Shown piece after piece: positions 1 through 7,108 of a stretch of DNA of 17,318 nucleotides (its first letter is position 1; every line of letters starts with the position of its first letter). The position numbers and the translations under genes are program-made. Where the stretch lies: the NCBI GenBank assembly GCA_003170995.1, contig PMXT01000063.1:1-17318 (forward strand), given 5' to 3'. The DNA is from Actinomycetota bacterium. GTDB lineage: Bacteria; Actinomycetota; Thermoleophilia; Gaiellales; Gaiellaceae. Under the pieces are notes generated by a model. That model did not search any database. It worked only from the letters and a program-made list of their open reading frames with translations, and was not told the DNA's origin.

Positions 1-987
1 CTTCTTGCTGTCGTGCGTGAAGACGACGGCCAGTTGCTCGGACTCTAGCGGCGACTTTCTCACCTCTTCGAGCGCCCTCTTGACCGTCACGCGCTCGGCG
101 AGGCAGAGGAAGTCCGGATTCATCAATCCGCCGGCGGTCGAGGGGTTGAAGCCGAGTAGCGTTCGCACCTTGCGTTGCTGAGTCTTAGGTAGCAGCGAGA
201 GCACCGGCTCGCGCCGCTCCTGCTCGAGCTCGGCCAACAAGTCGGCGGCGTCGTCGGCGCCCATCTTGGCCAGCACGTTCGCCGCCTCGGCGTCCGAGCG
301 CTGATGCAGGAACTCGACCTGATGCTCGGGATCGAGCTCCTCGAAGACGTCGGCTTCGAGCTCGCGATCGGCGCCGACCGCGCGGATGATCTCTTCGCCC
401 TCTTCATGCGAGGCAGCCTCGACCAGATCGGCGATCTGGGCCGGATGTAGTTGCGCCAGCTTGCCGAAGCGCATGCGCAACCTCGAGCTGGGGACATGAC
501 CGACGAAGGTCTCGACACTCTCCCAGTCGAGCACGGTGCGCGCCGCCGATCGGCCCCCGAGCAATCTCGGCAGTAGCCGTCGTAGCGGGCCGCGCAGGCT
601 GACGTCGACGCCCACGACGCGCCACGCCTCCTCGGTGAAGGCCAGTTCGATATCGCTTGCTCGGGCGAGCCGGGCGCCGGCGACGTTGATGAGCCGGTGC
701 CCGAGAACGTCCTGGCGCAAGAGCATCTCTCGTGGACGACGCTCGAAACGGCCGAAGTTGAGCTGATCCCCGGCGAGTTGGATTTTGCCCGGCTCGATCT
801 CGGCGATCATCCTGGCGGCGACGAAGAGATCGCGTCCGGCCACGCGGGCTTTGAGCCCAGTGACCGGCGGGTATGCGCCGTCGGTCAGTCTGACGATCAA
901 GTCTTCGACGCGGCCGAGACTCTCGCCGCCTCGATCGACGAGCTTGCTCTCGAGGAGCATCGAGAGGTGAAGAACCGCCATTTCCAT
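1..987 (-). CDS. PRC-barrel / MgtE N-terminal / CBS protein (3' end beyond the window)
   Basis: This minus-strand frame is open for 329 codons from an ATG at 987 and runs off the left edge. Residues about 12-85 and 95-130 look like two PRC-barrel-type beta modules (SKLVDRGGESLGRVEDLIV is typical). Residues about 178-285 match the superhelical MgtE intracellular N domain, including the repeated 'ADLLAELEQERR' style helices and the closing STAGGLMNPDF signature at 283-293. A first CBS domain begins just after this. In MgtE channels the N and CBS domains are the cytosolic Mg2+ sensor that gates the pore. Whether this protein carries a membrane domain cannot be seen; actinobacterial relatives exist with and without one. 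An in-frame stop lies at 1036-1038. The start may be 987 or the ATG at 981, and neither has a clear Shine-Dalgarno. The family call is firm; the transport role is inferred. Confidence 0.85.
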   Translation of the reverse strand, partial: MEMAVLHLSMLLESKLVDRGGESLGRVEDLIVRLTDGAYPPVTGLKARVAGRDLFVAARMIAEIEPGKIQLAGDQLNFGRFERRPREMLLRQDVLGHRLINVAGARLARASDIELAFTEEAWRVVGVDVSLRGPLRRLLPRLLGGRSAARTVLDWESVETFVGHVPSSRLRMRFGKLAQLHPAQIADLVEAASHEEGEEIIRAVGADRELEADVFEELDPEHQVEFLHQRSDAEAANVLAKMGADDAADLLAELEQERREPVLSLLPKTQQRKVRTLLGFNPSTAGGLMNPDFLCLAERVTVKRALEEVRKSPLESEQLAVVFTHDSKK

Positions 988-1220
988 AGGCGGAGAGACT
1001 AACTGAGAAGGCTGCTGCGCGCAGCTCGCCGCGGACTACTGAGCTCGAACGCCGCGGGCGCGGGCCTGAAGCGGAAAACACGATCTGTGAGCGGACCGCC
1101 GAAGAGCTCGGTGTCGGCGCCGCCGGGCTGTCGCTCTCGTGGTCGAGAGCCGAGAGTTCAAGCCGCGCGGAACCTGGGTGAAGGACTTCTCGAGCAATTG
1201 TGAAAAGAGTTAACTATCAA

Positions 1221-1300
1221 AAGCATCTACGCGACCGAGCGGTGTAGTTTGGGTCCTTTGGAGGTCGTTTTGTTCGGTGGAAGTGCTCGGTCGTTTGCTT
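1221..1300 (+). promoter_or_regulatory. Long inverted repeat upstream of the GGDEF-EAL gene
   Basis: CGACCGAGC at 1232-1240 is a perfect reverse complement of GCTCGGTCG at 1285-1293. The pairing extends by a G-U pair (1231/1294) and, after a small bulge, by AAGC at 1221-1224 with GCTT at 1297-1300. The 44-base loop contains a smaller TCC-TTT-GGA hairpin. As RNA this would be a stable branched stem about 120 bases before the start codon. It could be a leader structure or a protein-binding palindrome. The repeat is seen directly; any function is inferred. Confidence 0.45.
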
Positions 1301-1347
1301 ATGCACGAGGGTGGAAGACCCCTTCCTCTCGTTCCGAGCCCGGCCAA

Positions 1348-1367
1348 AATCATCCGAAAGGGTGATT
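1348..1367 (+). promoter_or_regulatory. Hairpin with GAAA loop before the GGDEF-EAL gene
   Basis: AATCATCC at 1348-1355 pairs with GGGTGATT at 1360-1367 around a GAAA loop, giving an 8-bp stem with one G-U pair closed by a GNRA-type tetraloop. GNRA loops are common in structured RNAs. It lies 55 bases upstream of the ATG, inside the AT-rich leader. I compared it by eye with the cyclic-di-GMP class I riboswitch consensus and did not find the conserved flanking blocks. Confidence 0.4.
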
Positions 1368-1422
1368 TAGATATCGAGTTAATGCCCTTTACTTTGAACT
1401 GCGGCGGGTCAATTAGGTTTAA

Positions 1423-2949
1423 ATGCGGCGTCTGACACTCACAACCCAGTTTGGCATCCTCAGTGCGGCACTGATTGCGGTCGTCGGCGGAGCCTTTCAC
1501 GCTGGCCTCTATGTCGCGATCACCCTGGCCTTGGTCTACCTCGCCCAGCTTGCCTTCGTGGCGAGCGCCTCGCAGAAACTGCGTGTCCAGGTTGAGGAAA
1601 ACGAGTATCAGGCTCTCCACGACACGCTGACGCGACTACCTAACCGAACGCTTTTCGGCGATCGCGTCGAGCAGGCGATCTTGCAGGCGCGTCGTGATGA
1701 CTCCCGTTTCTCTCTCCTGATCATGGACCTCGATAGGTTCAAGGAGATCAACGACACGCTTGGGCATCGCAACGGCGACCTAATTCTGCAAGCCATCGGC
1801 CCGCGCTTGCGCGGTCTTCTTCGCGATGCCGACTCGATCGCTCGCTTTGGCGGAGACGAGTTCGCTGTGCTCCTGCCAGGAGCTGCGAGTGCAGACGCGG
1901 CGATGCGCGTGGCGAGCAAGATCGCGACCGCGCTATCGAGACCGTTCATGTTGAAAGGCTTGACGCTCGACGTTGAGGCTTCGATCGGGATCTCGATCTT
2001 CCCCGACCACGGAAACGATGTCGACACGCTCGTCCAGCGCGCTGACGTAGCCATGTATATGGCCAAAGAAGCGCACGTCGGCTTCGAGGTCTACGCCGCT
2101 GATCGTGACCAAAACACGCCCAAGCGTCTGGCGCTTCTCGGTGAGCTGAGGCGGGCACTAGAGAACAAGGAGTTGGTGCTGTTCTATCAGCCCAAGGCCG
2201 ACATCAAGACCGGTAAGGTCAACAGCGTCGAGGCGCTCCTGCGCTGGCAGCATCCCGAGCACGGGTTGACCTTCCCCGATGACTTCATCCCGCTCGCCGA
2301 GCACACCGGCTTGATTCGCCCGCTCACGCTCTACGTTCTCAACGAGGCGCTGGCGCAGTGCCATCAGTGGCAAGAGCAGGGGATCACGCTCAACATCGCG
2401 GTCAACCTCTCGGCGCGCAACCTGCTCGACTCCGAGCTCCCCGACGACGTCGCTCACCTTCTCGATACCTGGCAAGTGGATCCGAGTCTCCTCAAGCTGG
2501 AGATCACCGAGAACACGATCATGGCCGATCCGCCCAAGGCGCTCGAGGTGCTGACCAAGCTGCGCGATCTCGGCGTTGGGCTGTCGATCGACGACTTCGG
2601 CACCGGCTACTCGTCGCTTTCCTACCTGCGCAAGCTGCCGGTGGACGAGATCAAGATTGATCGCTCCTTCGTGATGAACATGCCACAGAGCGAGAACGAC
2701 CAGCAGATCGTGCGCGCGACCATCGACCTCGCTTGCGGCCTCGGGCTCAAAGTCGTGGCCGAGGGTGTCGAGACGAAGGACATCTGGCGCGATCTCGCGG
2801 CATTCGGCTGCGACGTGGCGCAGGGCTACTACCTGACTCGGCCGATTCCGCCGCAGCAGCTGGTCGAATGGCTGTCAAAGCCGATCGACGCTCCCCTCGC
2901 CATCAAGGCGAGCGTGCCCAAGAAGGCAAGCGGCCTAGAGGCCGTTTAG
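1423..2949 (+). CDS. Membrane-anchored GGDEF-EAL protein (cyclic-di-GMP turnover)
   Basis: The 508-residue protein makes and/or degrades cyclic-di-GMP. Two hydrophobic segments at about 8-28 and 29-50 should anchor it in the membrane with both enzymatic domains inside. The GGDEF domain spans about 60-225. It has LTRLPNRTLF, the metal-binding DLDRFKEIND region, GGDEF at 143-147, and an RxxD inhibitory site at R134-D137, five residues before the motif. The EAL domain spans about 240-490 with EAL at 270-272, NLSARNL, EITENTIM, DDFGTGYS at 390-397, KIDRSF, VVAEGVET and QGYYLTRP. Both active sites therefore look intact. There is no recognisable PAS, GAF or other sensor domain. A stop codon (TAA, 1420-1422) directly precedes the ATG, so no longer form exists in this frame. 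The ribosome site is weak. Confidence 0.95.
   Translation: MRRLTLTTQFGILSAALIAVVGGAFHAGLYVAITLALVYLAQLAFVASASQKLRVQVEENEYQALHDTLTRLPNRTLFGDRVEQAILQARRDDSRFSLLIMDLDRFKEINDTLGHRNGDLILQAIGPRLRGLLRDADSIARFGGDEFAVLLPGAASADAAMRVASKIATALSRPFMLKGLTLDVEASIGISIFPDHGNDVDTLVQRADVAMYMAKEAHVGFEVYAADRDQNTPKRLALLGELRRALENKELVLFYQPKADIKTGKVNSVEALLRWQHPEHGLTFPDDFIPLAEHTGLIRPLTLYVLNEALAQCHQWQEQGITLNIAVNLSARNLLDSELPDDVAHLLDTWQVDPSLLKLEITENTIMADPPKALEVLTKLRDLGVGLSIDDFGTGYSSLSYLRKLPVDEIKIDRSFVMNMPQSENDQQIVRATIDLACGLGLKVVAEGVETKDIWRDLAAFGCDVAQGYYLTRPIPPQQLVEWLSKPIDAPLAIKASVPKKASGLEAV
2928..2947 (+). terminator. Terminator-like hairpin over the GGDEF-EAL stop codon
   Basis: AAGCGGCC at 2928-2935 pairs with GGCCGTTT at 2940-2947 around the loop TAGA, giving an 8-bp stem with one G-U pair that reaches into the stop codon at 2947-2949. 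No U-run follows beyond the TTT, so it is at best a weak intrinsic terminator or a 3'-end stabilising stem. Confidence 0.3.
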
Positions 2950-3020
2950 AGCCGATTCCACTAGGTCTGCAAGCCCGAAGCGGCCGCCCCGCGGCGCCAG
3001 TGACCGCCCAGACCGCTCGT

Positions 3021-3036
3021 CGCACTACCAAGTGCG
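3021..3036. terminator. Hairpin between convergent genes
   Basis: CGCACT (3021-3026) and AGTGCG (3031-3036) form a perfect 6-bp stem with the loop ACCA. It lies in the 166-base gap between the convergent GGDEF-EAL and nrtR-like genes, where a bidirectional terminator is expected. No U-tract follows on either strand, so the call is tentative. The rest of this gap shows nothing else recognisable. Confidence 0.3.
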
Positions 3037-3115
3037 CCTTCACAACCCTGCGGCCACTGGCATCCACGGCTTGACCGCCTCGAACGCATATCCCTACCGG
3101 AATAGGCTCCAGCCC

Positions 3116-3790
3116 CTAACCGGGTGGCCTGAGCACCGCGAACTGGTCGGTTATCTCCAGGGCGCGAGAGCGGAAACGGAAAAGCGCCGCAGGACGGCCA
3201 CCGCTGGGCCCTGGGGCGCGTCTCTCGCCGGTCGCCTCGAGTAACTCGCGCCGGAGTAGTACTCGTTGCAGGTTCGTTGCCGAGACCTCGTGCCCGAGCG
3301 CGACCGCGTAGAGATCGCGTAGCTGGGAGATCGAGAAAGAGTGTGGTGCGAGCGCAAAGCCGATGTTCGCGTACGAAAGCTTGGCTCGAAGCCTCTCTCT
3401 GCCGGCGAGGACGATCGTTCCGTGGTTGAAGGCCGTCTCGGGTAGCTCGTCGATCGGGTACCAGTAGGTGTCGATGGGTAGCTCCGGGTCGAGGTCGCTC
3501 GGTACGAGCCCCAGGTATGCGGTTGCGACCTGCCATTCGCTGGGGTGACGGGACGGATCGCTTGTGGTCACGAGCTGCTCGATGTGAGAAAGCTCGCGCA
3601 CGTCGACCTTCTCGGCCAGGTGGCGGCGAATCGAGTCCTCGAGAGTCTCGCCGCCGAGCAGGTAGCCGCCGGGAAGGGCAAAGGCACCGGCAAACGGCGC
3701 TTGTGCTCGCTGCCAGAGGAGCGCCTGCAAGCGGCCGTCGCGTACCTGGAGTACGACGGCGAGTACGACGTGGTCTGGCTTCTCGTGCGT
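3116..3790 (-). CDS. nrtR: NrtR-type Nudix / winged-helix regulator of NAD synthesis
   Basis: The N-terminal part is a Nudix fold and the last ~85 residues are the winged helix typical of NrtR (SISQLRDLYAVALG, then TNLQRVLLRRELLEATGE). NrtR proteins repress NAD genes and release DNA on binding ADP-ribose or related ligands. The Nudix box is degraded: in GX5EX7REUXEEXGU the RE is R56-H57, EE is E60-K61 and G is D63. This fits a ligand sensor rather than an active hydrolase. The gene diverges from nadBCA, its classical target. The start is odd. Homology clearly begins at HVVLAVVLQVRDGRLQALLW, but no ATG, GTG, TTG or CTG exists between the stop at 3833-3835 and a TTG at 3730, which would cut off the first beta strand. 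An ACG at 3790, six bases after AGGA, is my choice (224 residues). Family confidence is high, start confidence low. Confidence 0.85.
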   Translation of the reverse strand, partial: THEKPDHVVLAVVLQVRDGRLQALLWQRAQAPFAGAFALPGGYLLGGETLEDSIRRHLAEKVDVRELSHIEQLVTTSDPSRHPSEWQVATAYLGLVPSDLDPELPIDTYWYPIDELPETAFNHGTIVLAGRERLRAKLSYANIGFALAPHSFSISQLRDLYAVALGHEVSATNLQRVLLRRELLEATGERRAPGPSGGRPAALFRFRSRALEITDQFAVLRPPG

Positions 3791-3811
3791 GCGCGTTCCT
3801 GTCTCGAGGGC

Positions 3812-3842
3812 GAAAACCTGGTAGACTGCCGCCTAGGTTTTC
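3812..3842. promoter_or_regulatory. Candidate operator between nrtR and nadB
   Basis: GAAAACCT (3812-3819) and AGGTTTTC (3835-3842) are perfect inverted arms around a 15-base spacer. Two further perfect inverted pairs interleave with them: GTAGA 3821-3825 with TCTAC 3841-3845, and GACTG 3824-3828 with CAGTC 3849-3853. The block lies 36 bases before the nadB ATG and about 21 bases before the proposed nrtR start, where one repressor could control both directions. Which pair, if any, is the NrtR box cannot be decided here. I see no clean -35/-10 hexamers. Confidence 0.5.
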
Positions 3843-3878
3843 TACTTACAGTCGATAACTTAGCGGACCAGTGGGCAA

Positions 3879-5300
3879 ATGACCAATTCGACAGGCAACG
3901 AGAGCAAGAGGGAACAAGTCGATCTACTCGTCGTCGGGTCGGGTATCGCCGGCCTCGTCACCGCTTTGACGGCTGCCGAGCAGGACGCCAATGTGATGGT
4001 TGTCTCCAAGGGGGCCCTCTCTTCATCGGCTTCGTACCACGCGCAGGGTGGTATCGCGGCAGCCTGTGGCGAGGACGACAACCCCGAGCTGCATGCGGCG
4101 GACACGCTTCGCGCCGGTCGCGGGCTTTGCCGTCCGAGTGCGGTCGAGACACTGGTCGAGGACGCTCCCGCCCGCATCGACGATCTGCGTAATTGGGGTG
4201 CTCGCTTTGGGTCGGAGCCGGGACTCGAGGGCGGGCACTCGCGCTCGCGTGTGTTTCACTCGCGCGGGGCTGAGACCGGGCGGGAGATCGAGCTGGCGAT
4301 CGCGCGCCGGGTGCGCGCCGAGAGTCGCATCCGCGTCTGCGAGAACGAGCGCGTGCTCGGGCTCTGGCGCTCGCGCGGGTACTGCGTCGGGATCATCGGA
4401 GAGCAGGGACGGATCTTCTCGTCGGCCACGCTGCTGGCGACCGGTGGAGCGGGGGCGCTTTGGTCACGGACCACGAATCCACGGGGCGCGCTCGGCGAGG
4501 GGATTGCTATCGCCTACCGGGCCGGGGCCGCGGTCGCCGACCTCGAGTTCGTCCAGTTCCACCCGACCGCTCTGTCGGCGAGTGGCATGTTGCTGAGCGA
4601 GGCGCTTCGTGGCGCCGGCGCGCTGCTTCTAGACACGAGCGGTGAGCGCTTTACCGACGAACTGGCGCCGCGCGACGTGGTGGCGAGGGCGATCGCCGCC
4701 CGAGGTAGCGCGCTGCTCGATCTGCGCCCGATCGATCGGGGCCGCTTCCCCGCTCTGATCGACCGCATCCGCGAAGCCGGCTACGACCCCGAGACCGAGC
4801 CGGTACCGGTCGCTCCCGCCGCGCACTACACCCTCGGCGGAATCGTCACCGATCTCGACGGCCGCAGCACCTTACCCGGGCTCTACGCGGCCGGAGAGTG
4901 TGCCTGCACTGGCGTCCATGGTGCGAACAGGCTGGCTTCGAACTCGCTGCTCGAGTGTGTCGTCTTCGGCCGGCGTGCGGCGCTTGCGGCGCTGGCGGAC
5001 GCGCCACTCGACCTCGAGCCCGAGTCGCCCGAGCCACCGCCCGCGGAGGTCGATCTAGTCGACCGGGAGCTGCGCGAGCAGATGTGGCAAGGGGCGGGGC
5101 TGGTGCGAGATGCGGCCGGTCTGGAGCCGCTGCGCACGGCTTCGGCGTTGGTTCCGCGCCTGGTGGCGGAGTGCGCGTTACATCGCCGCGAGAGCCGGGG
5201 TGTCCACTTCCGCGCCGACTTCCCTGTCGAGGACCCGGAGTTAGCGGCTCACACCGTCCTTCGCCACGGGCAAGAGCCGTTGTTCGAGCGATGGAGCTGA
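3879..5300 (+). CDS. nadB: L-aspartate oxidase
   Basis: This flavoenzyme oxidises L-aspartate to iminoaspartate, the first step of de novo NAD synthesis. The 473-residue sequence has the FAD dinucleotide motif GSGIAG at 20-25 and HAQGGIAAA from 54. It also has the capping-domain signatures of the NadB/succinate dehydrogenase family: EFVQFHPTAL, a catalytic arginine in APRDVVARAI (R265), the histidine in HYTLGG (H316), and the FAD-contacting AGECACTGVHGANRLASNS. It is shorter than the roughly 530-540 residues of the E. coli protein; the reduction is in the C-terminal helical region. It is the first gene of nadB-nadC-nadA, and nadC overlaps its last ten bases. The ATG at 3879 fits homologues, although its ribosome site (GTGGG) is poor. 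It is probably controlled by the divergent NrtR-like protein. Confidence 0.96.
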   Translation: MTNSTGNESKREQVDLLVVGSGIAGLVTALTAAEQDANVMVVSKGALSSSASYHAQGGIAAACGEDDNPELHAADTLRAGRGLCRPSAVETLVEDAPARIDDLRNWGARFGSEPGLEGGHSRSRVFHSRGAETGREIELAIARRVRAESRIRVCENERVLGLWRSRGYCVGIIGEQGRIFSSATLLATGGAGALWSRTTNPRGALGEGIAIAYRAGAAVADLEFVQFHPTALSASGMLLSEALRGAGALLLDTSGERFTDELAPRDVVARAIAARGSALLDLRPIDRGRFPALIDRIREAGYDPETEPVPVAPAAHYTLGGIVTDLDGRSTLPGLYAAGECACTGVHGANRLASNSLLECVVFGRRAALAALADAPLDLEPESPEPPPAEVDLVDRELREQMWQGAGLVRDAAGLEPLRTASALVPRLVAECALHRRESRGVHFRADFPVEDPELAAHTVLRHGQEPLFERWS

Positions 5301-6142
5301 CGCCCGCGGAGCTCGAACGCGTGATCGCCGAGGTAGTCGTGCGGTCGCTAGCCGAGGACATTGGCTTCGGCGACCTCACGAGCGAGGCACTCTTCGCCGC
5401 GGAAGACCATTGCCGGGCAGCGATTCTGCTCAAAGAGGAGGGTGTTGTCTGCGGCTTGCCGGTCGTTCGCGCCGCCTTTCGTCAGCTCGACGAGAAGATT
5501 GAGCTCGAGGCTCGAGCCGAAGAGGGAGAGCGCGTGAGCGAAGTGCCGCGAGAGCTCGTGCGGCTGACCGGTCGTACGCGGGCGCTTCTCGGCGCCGAGC
5601 GGGTCGCTCTGAACCTGCTCGGGCGACTGTCGGGGATTGCCACGCTGACGCGGATGTTCGTGGCGGCGGTCGAGGGCACCGGTGTCGCCATTCTCGACAC
5701 CCGCAAGACGACGCCCGGGCTGAGAGTCTTGGAGAAATACGCGGTACACACGGGCGGAGGAGCCAATCACCGCTTCGGCCTCTATGACGCTGTGCTCGTC
5801 AAGGACAATCACCTGCGCCTCGCCGGCGGTGTGGAGAGGGCCGTTCGCCGTCTGCGCGCCGCCGTCTCGCTACCGCTGGAGGTCGAGGCCGACACACTCG
5901 AGCAGGTTGAGCAGGCACTTTGGCTCGGTGTCGAGCGCATCTTGCTCGACAACATGAGCCCGTCGGAGGTGGCCCGAGCGGTGGAGCTGGTAGCCGCTCG
6001 CGCTCAACTGGAAGTGTCGGGTGGTGTCACGCTCGAGAACGTACGCGCCTATGCGGAGACGGGAGTGAATGCAATCTCGATCGGCGCTCTGACTCACTCC
6101 GCCCACTCGCTCGACGTATCGATGGAGGTGCTGGCGCCTTGA
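5291..6142 (+). CDS. nadC: Nicotinate-nucleotide pyrophosphorylase (carboxylating), quinolinate phosphoribosyltransferase
   Basis: The enzyme converts quinolinate and PRPP to nicotinate mononucleotide, CO2 and pyrophosphate. The 283-residue product shows the full family pattern: EDIGFGDLTSEAL near the start, DTRKTTPG at 136-143 (with the active-site lysine K139), TGGGANHRFG at 154-163, KDNH at 171-174, EVEADT, LLDNM, and SGGVTLENV leading to GVNAISIGALTHS. The frame is open far upstream inside nadB, but family similarity begins at the ATG at 5291. That start overlaps the end of nadB by ten bases, which suggests translational coupling. The ribosome site is weak. Confidence 0.97.
   Translation: MELTPAELERVIAEVVVRSLAEDIGFGDLTSEALFAAEDHCRAAILLKEEGVVCGLPVVRAAFRQLDEKIELEARAEEGERVSEVPRELVRLTGRTRALLGAERVALNLLGRLSGIATLTRMFVAAVEGTGVAILDTRKTTPGLRVLEKYAVHTGGGANHRFGLYDAVLVKDNHLRLAGGVERAVRRLRAAVSLPLEVEADTLEQVEQALWLGVERILLDNMSPSEVARAVELVAARAQLEVSGGVTLENVRAYAETGVNAISIGALTHSAHSLDVSMEVLAP
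6124..6130 (+). promoter_or_regulatory. Shine-Dalgarno that fixes the nadA start
   Basis: GGAGGTG inside the 3' end of nadC lies eight bases before a TTG at 6139. The alternative ATG at 6160 has no comparable site. This supports the TTG start, which overlaps the nadC stop as TTGA. Confidence 0.7.
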
Positions 6143-7074
6143 CAGCCGAGTCCGTCGGAATGCTCCAGGAAGAGATACGGTCTCGCGCGCGCGCTCGAGA
6201 AGCGGTCATTCTCGCTCACAACTACCAGCTGCCCGAGGTTCAGGACGTGGCCGACTTCGTGGGCGACTCGCTTGGGCTCTCGCGCCAGGCGGCGCGTGTC
6301 GAGGGCCAGGCGATCGTGTTCTGCGGCGTTCACTTCATGGCCGAGACGGCGAAGATTCTCTCTCCCGAGAAGACTGTTCTGATTCCCGATCTCGCGGCCG
6401 GCTGCTCGCTCGCCGACTCGATCGATGTCGATCAGCTGCGCGCTTGGAAGGCGAAGTATCCGGGTGCGGTGGTTGTCTCCTACGTCAACACCTCGGCCGC
6501 GGTCAAGGCCGAGAGCGACTACTGCTGTACCTCGGGCAACGTCCGCGCGGTGATCGAGTCGATTCCGGCGCAGAAGGAGATCCTCTTCTTGCCCGATCTC
6601 TACCTCGGCCTTTGGGCCGAACGTGTGAGCAGGCGCCAGCTCCACCTCTGGCTCGGCGAGTGCCACGTGCACGCGGGCATTCGGCCTGGAGACATCGATC
6701 GCGTTCTCGCCGAGTCGGCGGATGCCGAGCTGCTCGTCCATCCCGAGTGTGGCTGCGCCAGCCAGGCGATGGCCTTCGCCGGCGAGCGAGCGCACATCCT
6801 CTCGACCGAAGGGATGCTCACCTTCGCCGAGCACAGTGAGCGAGATCGCTTCAAGGTCGCGACCGAGGTCGGGATTCTGCACCGGTTGCACAAGGAACTG
6901 CCCGGCAAGAGCTTCGAGCCTGTCAACAGCGAGGCCGTCTGCCGCTTCATGAAGATGATCACGCTCGAGAAGCTGCGCGACTCCCTGCGCGATTGGCGCT
7001 ACGAAGTGACCGTCGATCCGGAGATTGCCGCCCGCGCCCGCACGGCGATCGAGCGCATGGTGGCGACCGGCTGA
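6139..7074 (+). CDS. nadA: Quinolinate synthase
   Basis: This [4Fe-4S] enzyme condenses iminoaspartate from NadB with dihydroxyacetone phosphate to quinolinate, which NadC then uses. With the TTG start it has 311 residues, the usual bacterial length. The three cluster cysteines are C89 (AAGCSLAD), C175 (GECHVHAG) and C268 (AVCRFMKMI). Their spacing of 86 and 93 matches the family's 'one Cys per domain' layout. Other signatures are ILAHNYQ near the N-terminus, VVSYVNTSAAVKAESD and LLVHPECGC. The TTG overlaps the nadC stop by four bases and has a strong Shine-Dalgarno; ATG 6160 is the less likely alternative (304 residues). It is the last gene of the operon. Confidence 0.97.
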   Translation: MTAESVGMLQEEIRSRARAREAVILAHNYQLPEVQDVADFVGDSLGLSRQAARVEGQAIVFCGVHFMAETAKILSPEKTVLIPDLAAGCSLADSIDVDQLRAWKAKYPGAVVVSYVNTSAAVKAESDYCCTSGNVRAVIESIPAQKEILFLPDLYLGLWAERVSRRQLHLWLGECHVHAGIRPGDIDRVLAESADAELLVHPECGCASQAMAFAGERAHILSTEGMLTFAEHSERDRFKVATEVGILHRLHKELPGKSFEPVNSEAVCRFMKMITLEKLRDSLRDWRYEVTVDPEIAARARTAIERMVATG

Positions 7075-7091
7075 AGTAGCTCGTTTTGAGG

Positions 7092-7108
7092 TGAGCTCAG
7101 CAAGCTCA
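7092..7108. terminator. Hairpin at the convergent end of nadA and the HExxH gene
   Basis: TGAGCT (7092-7097) and AGCTCA (7103-7108) pair around CAGCA, in the 31-base gap between two convergent stop codons and touching the minus-strand stop. The stem is short and has no U-run downstream on the plus strand, so this is only a weak candidate. Confidence 0.3.

Larger units (their letters stand above)
988..1422. other. Repeat-containing intergenic region between divergent genes
   Basis: This 435-base gap separates the minus-strand MgtE-N gene from the plus-strand GGDEF-EAL gene. I found no convincing coding frame on either strand. The left half is GC-rich like the genes; the right half, from about 1340, is noticeably AT-richer and probably holds the promoter and leader of the GGDEF-EAL gene. 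I see no well-matched -35/-10 pair. Inverted repeats at 1232-1293 and 1348-1367 are listed separately. Confidence 0.6.

Noticed and set aside
404..1081. 225-residue minus-strand frame and a 101-residue plus-strand frame (697-1002) across the MgtE-N gene
   Set aside because: Both are low-complexity Arg-rich or featureless shadows; the frame from 987 carries clear domain signatures.
1082..1200. Possible remnant of a helix-turn-helix gene in the intergenic region
   Set aside because: One frame gives a short helix-like stretch, but it is broken by stops and too short to support.
1200..1422. Cyclic-di-GMP riboswitch before the GGDEF-EAL gene
   Set aside because: A GAAA-capped stem is present, but the conserved flanking blocks of the class I aptamer are not seen by eye, so only a generic structured leader is reported.
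6094..6891. 265-residue minus-strand frame opposite nadA
   Set aside because: Shadow of nadA, whose cluster cysteines and motifs are intact.
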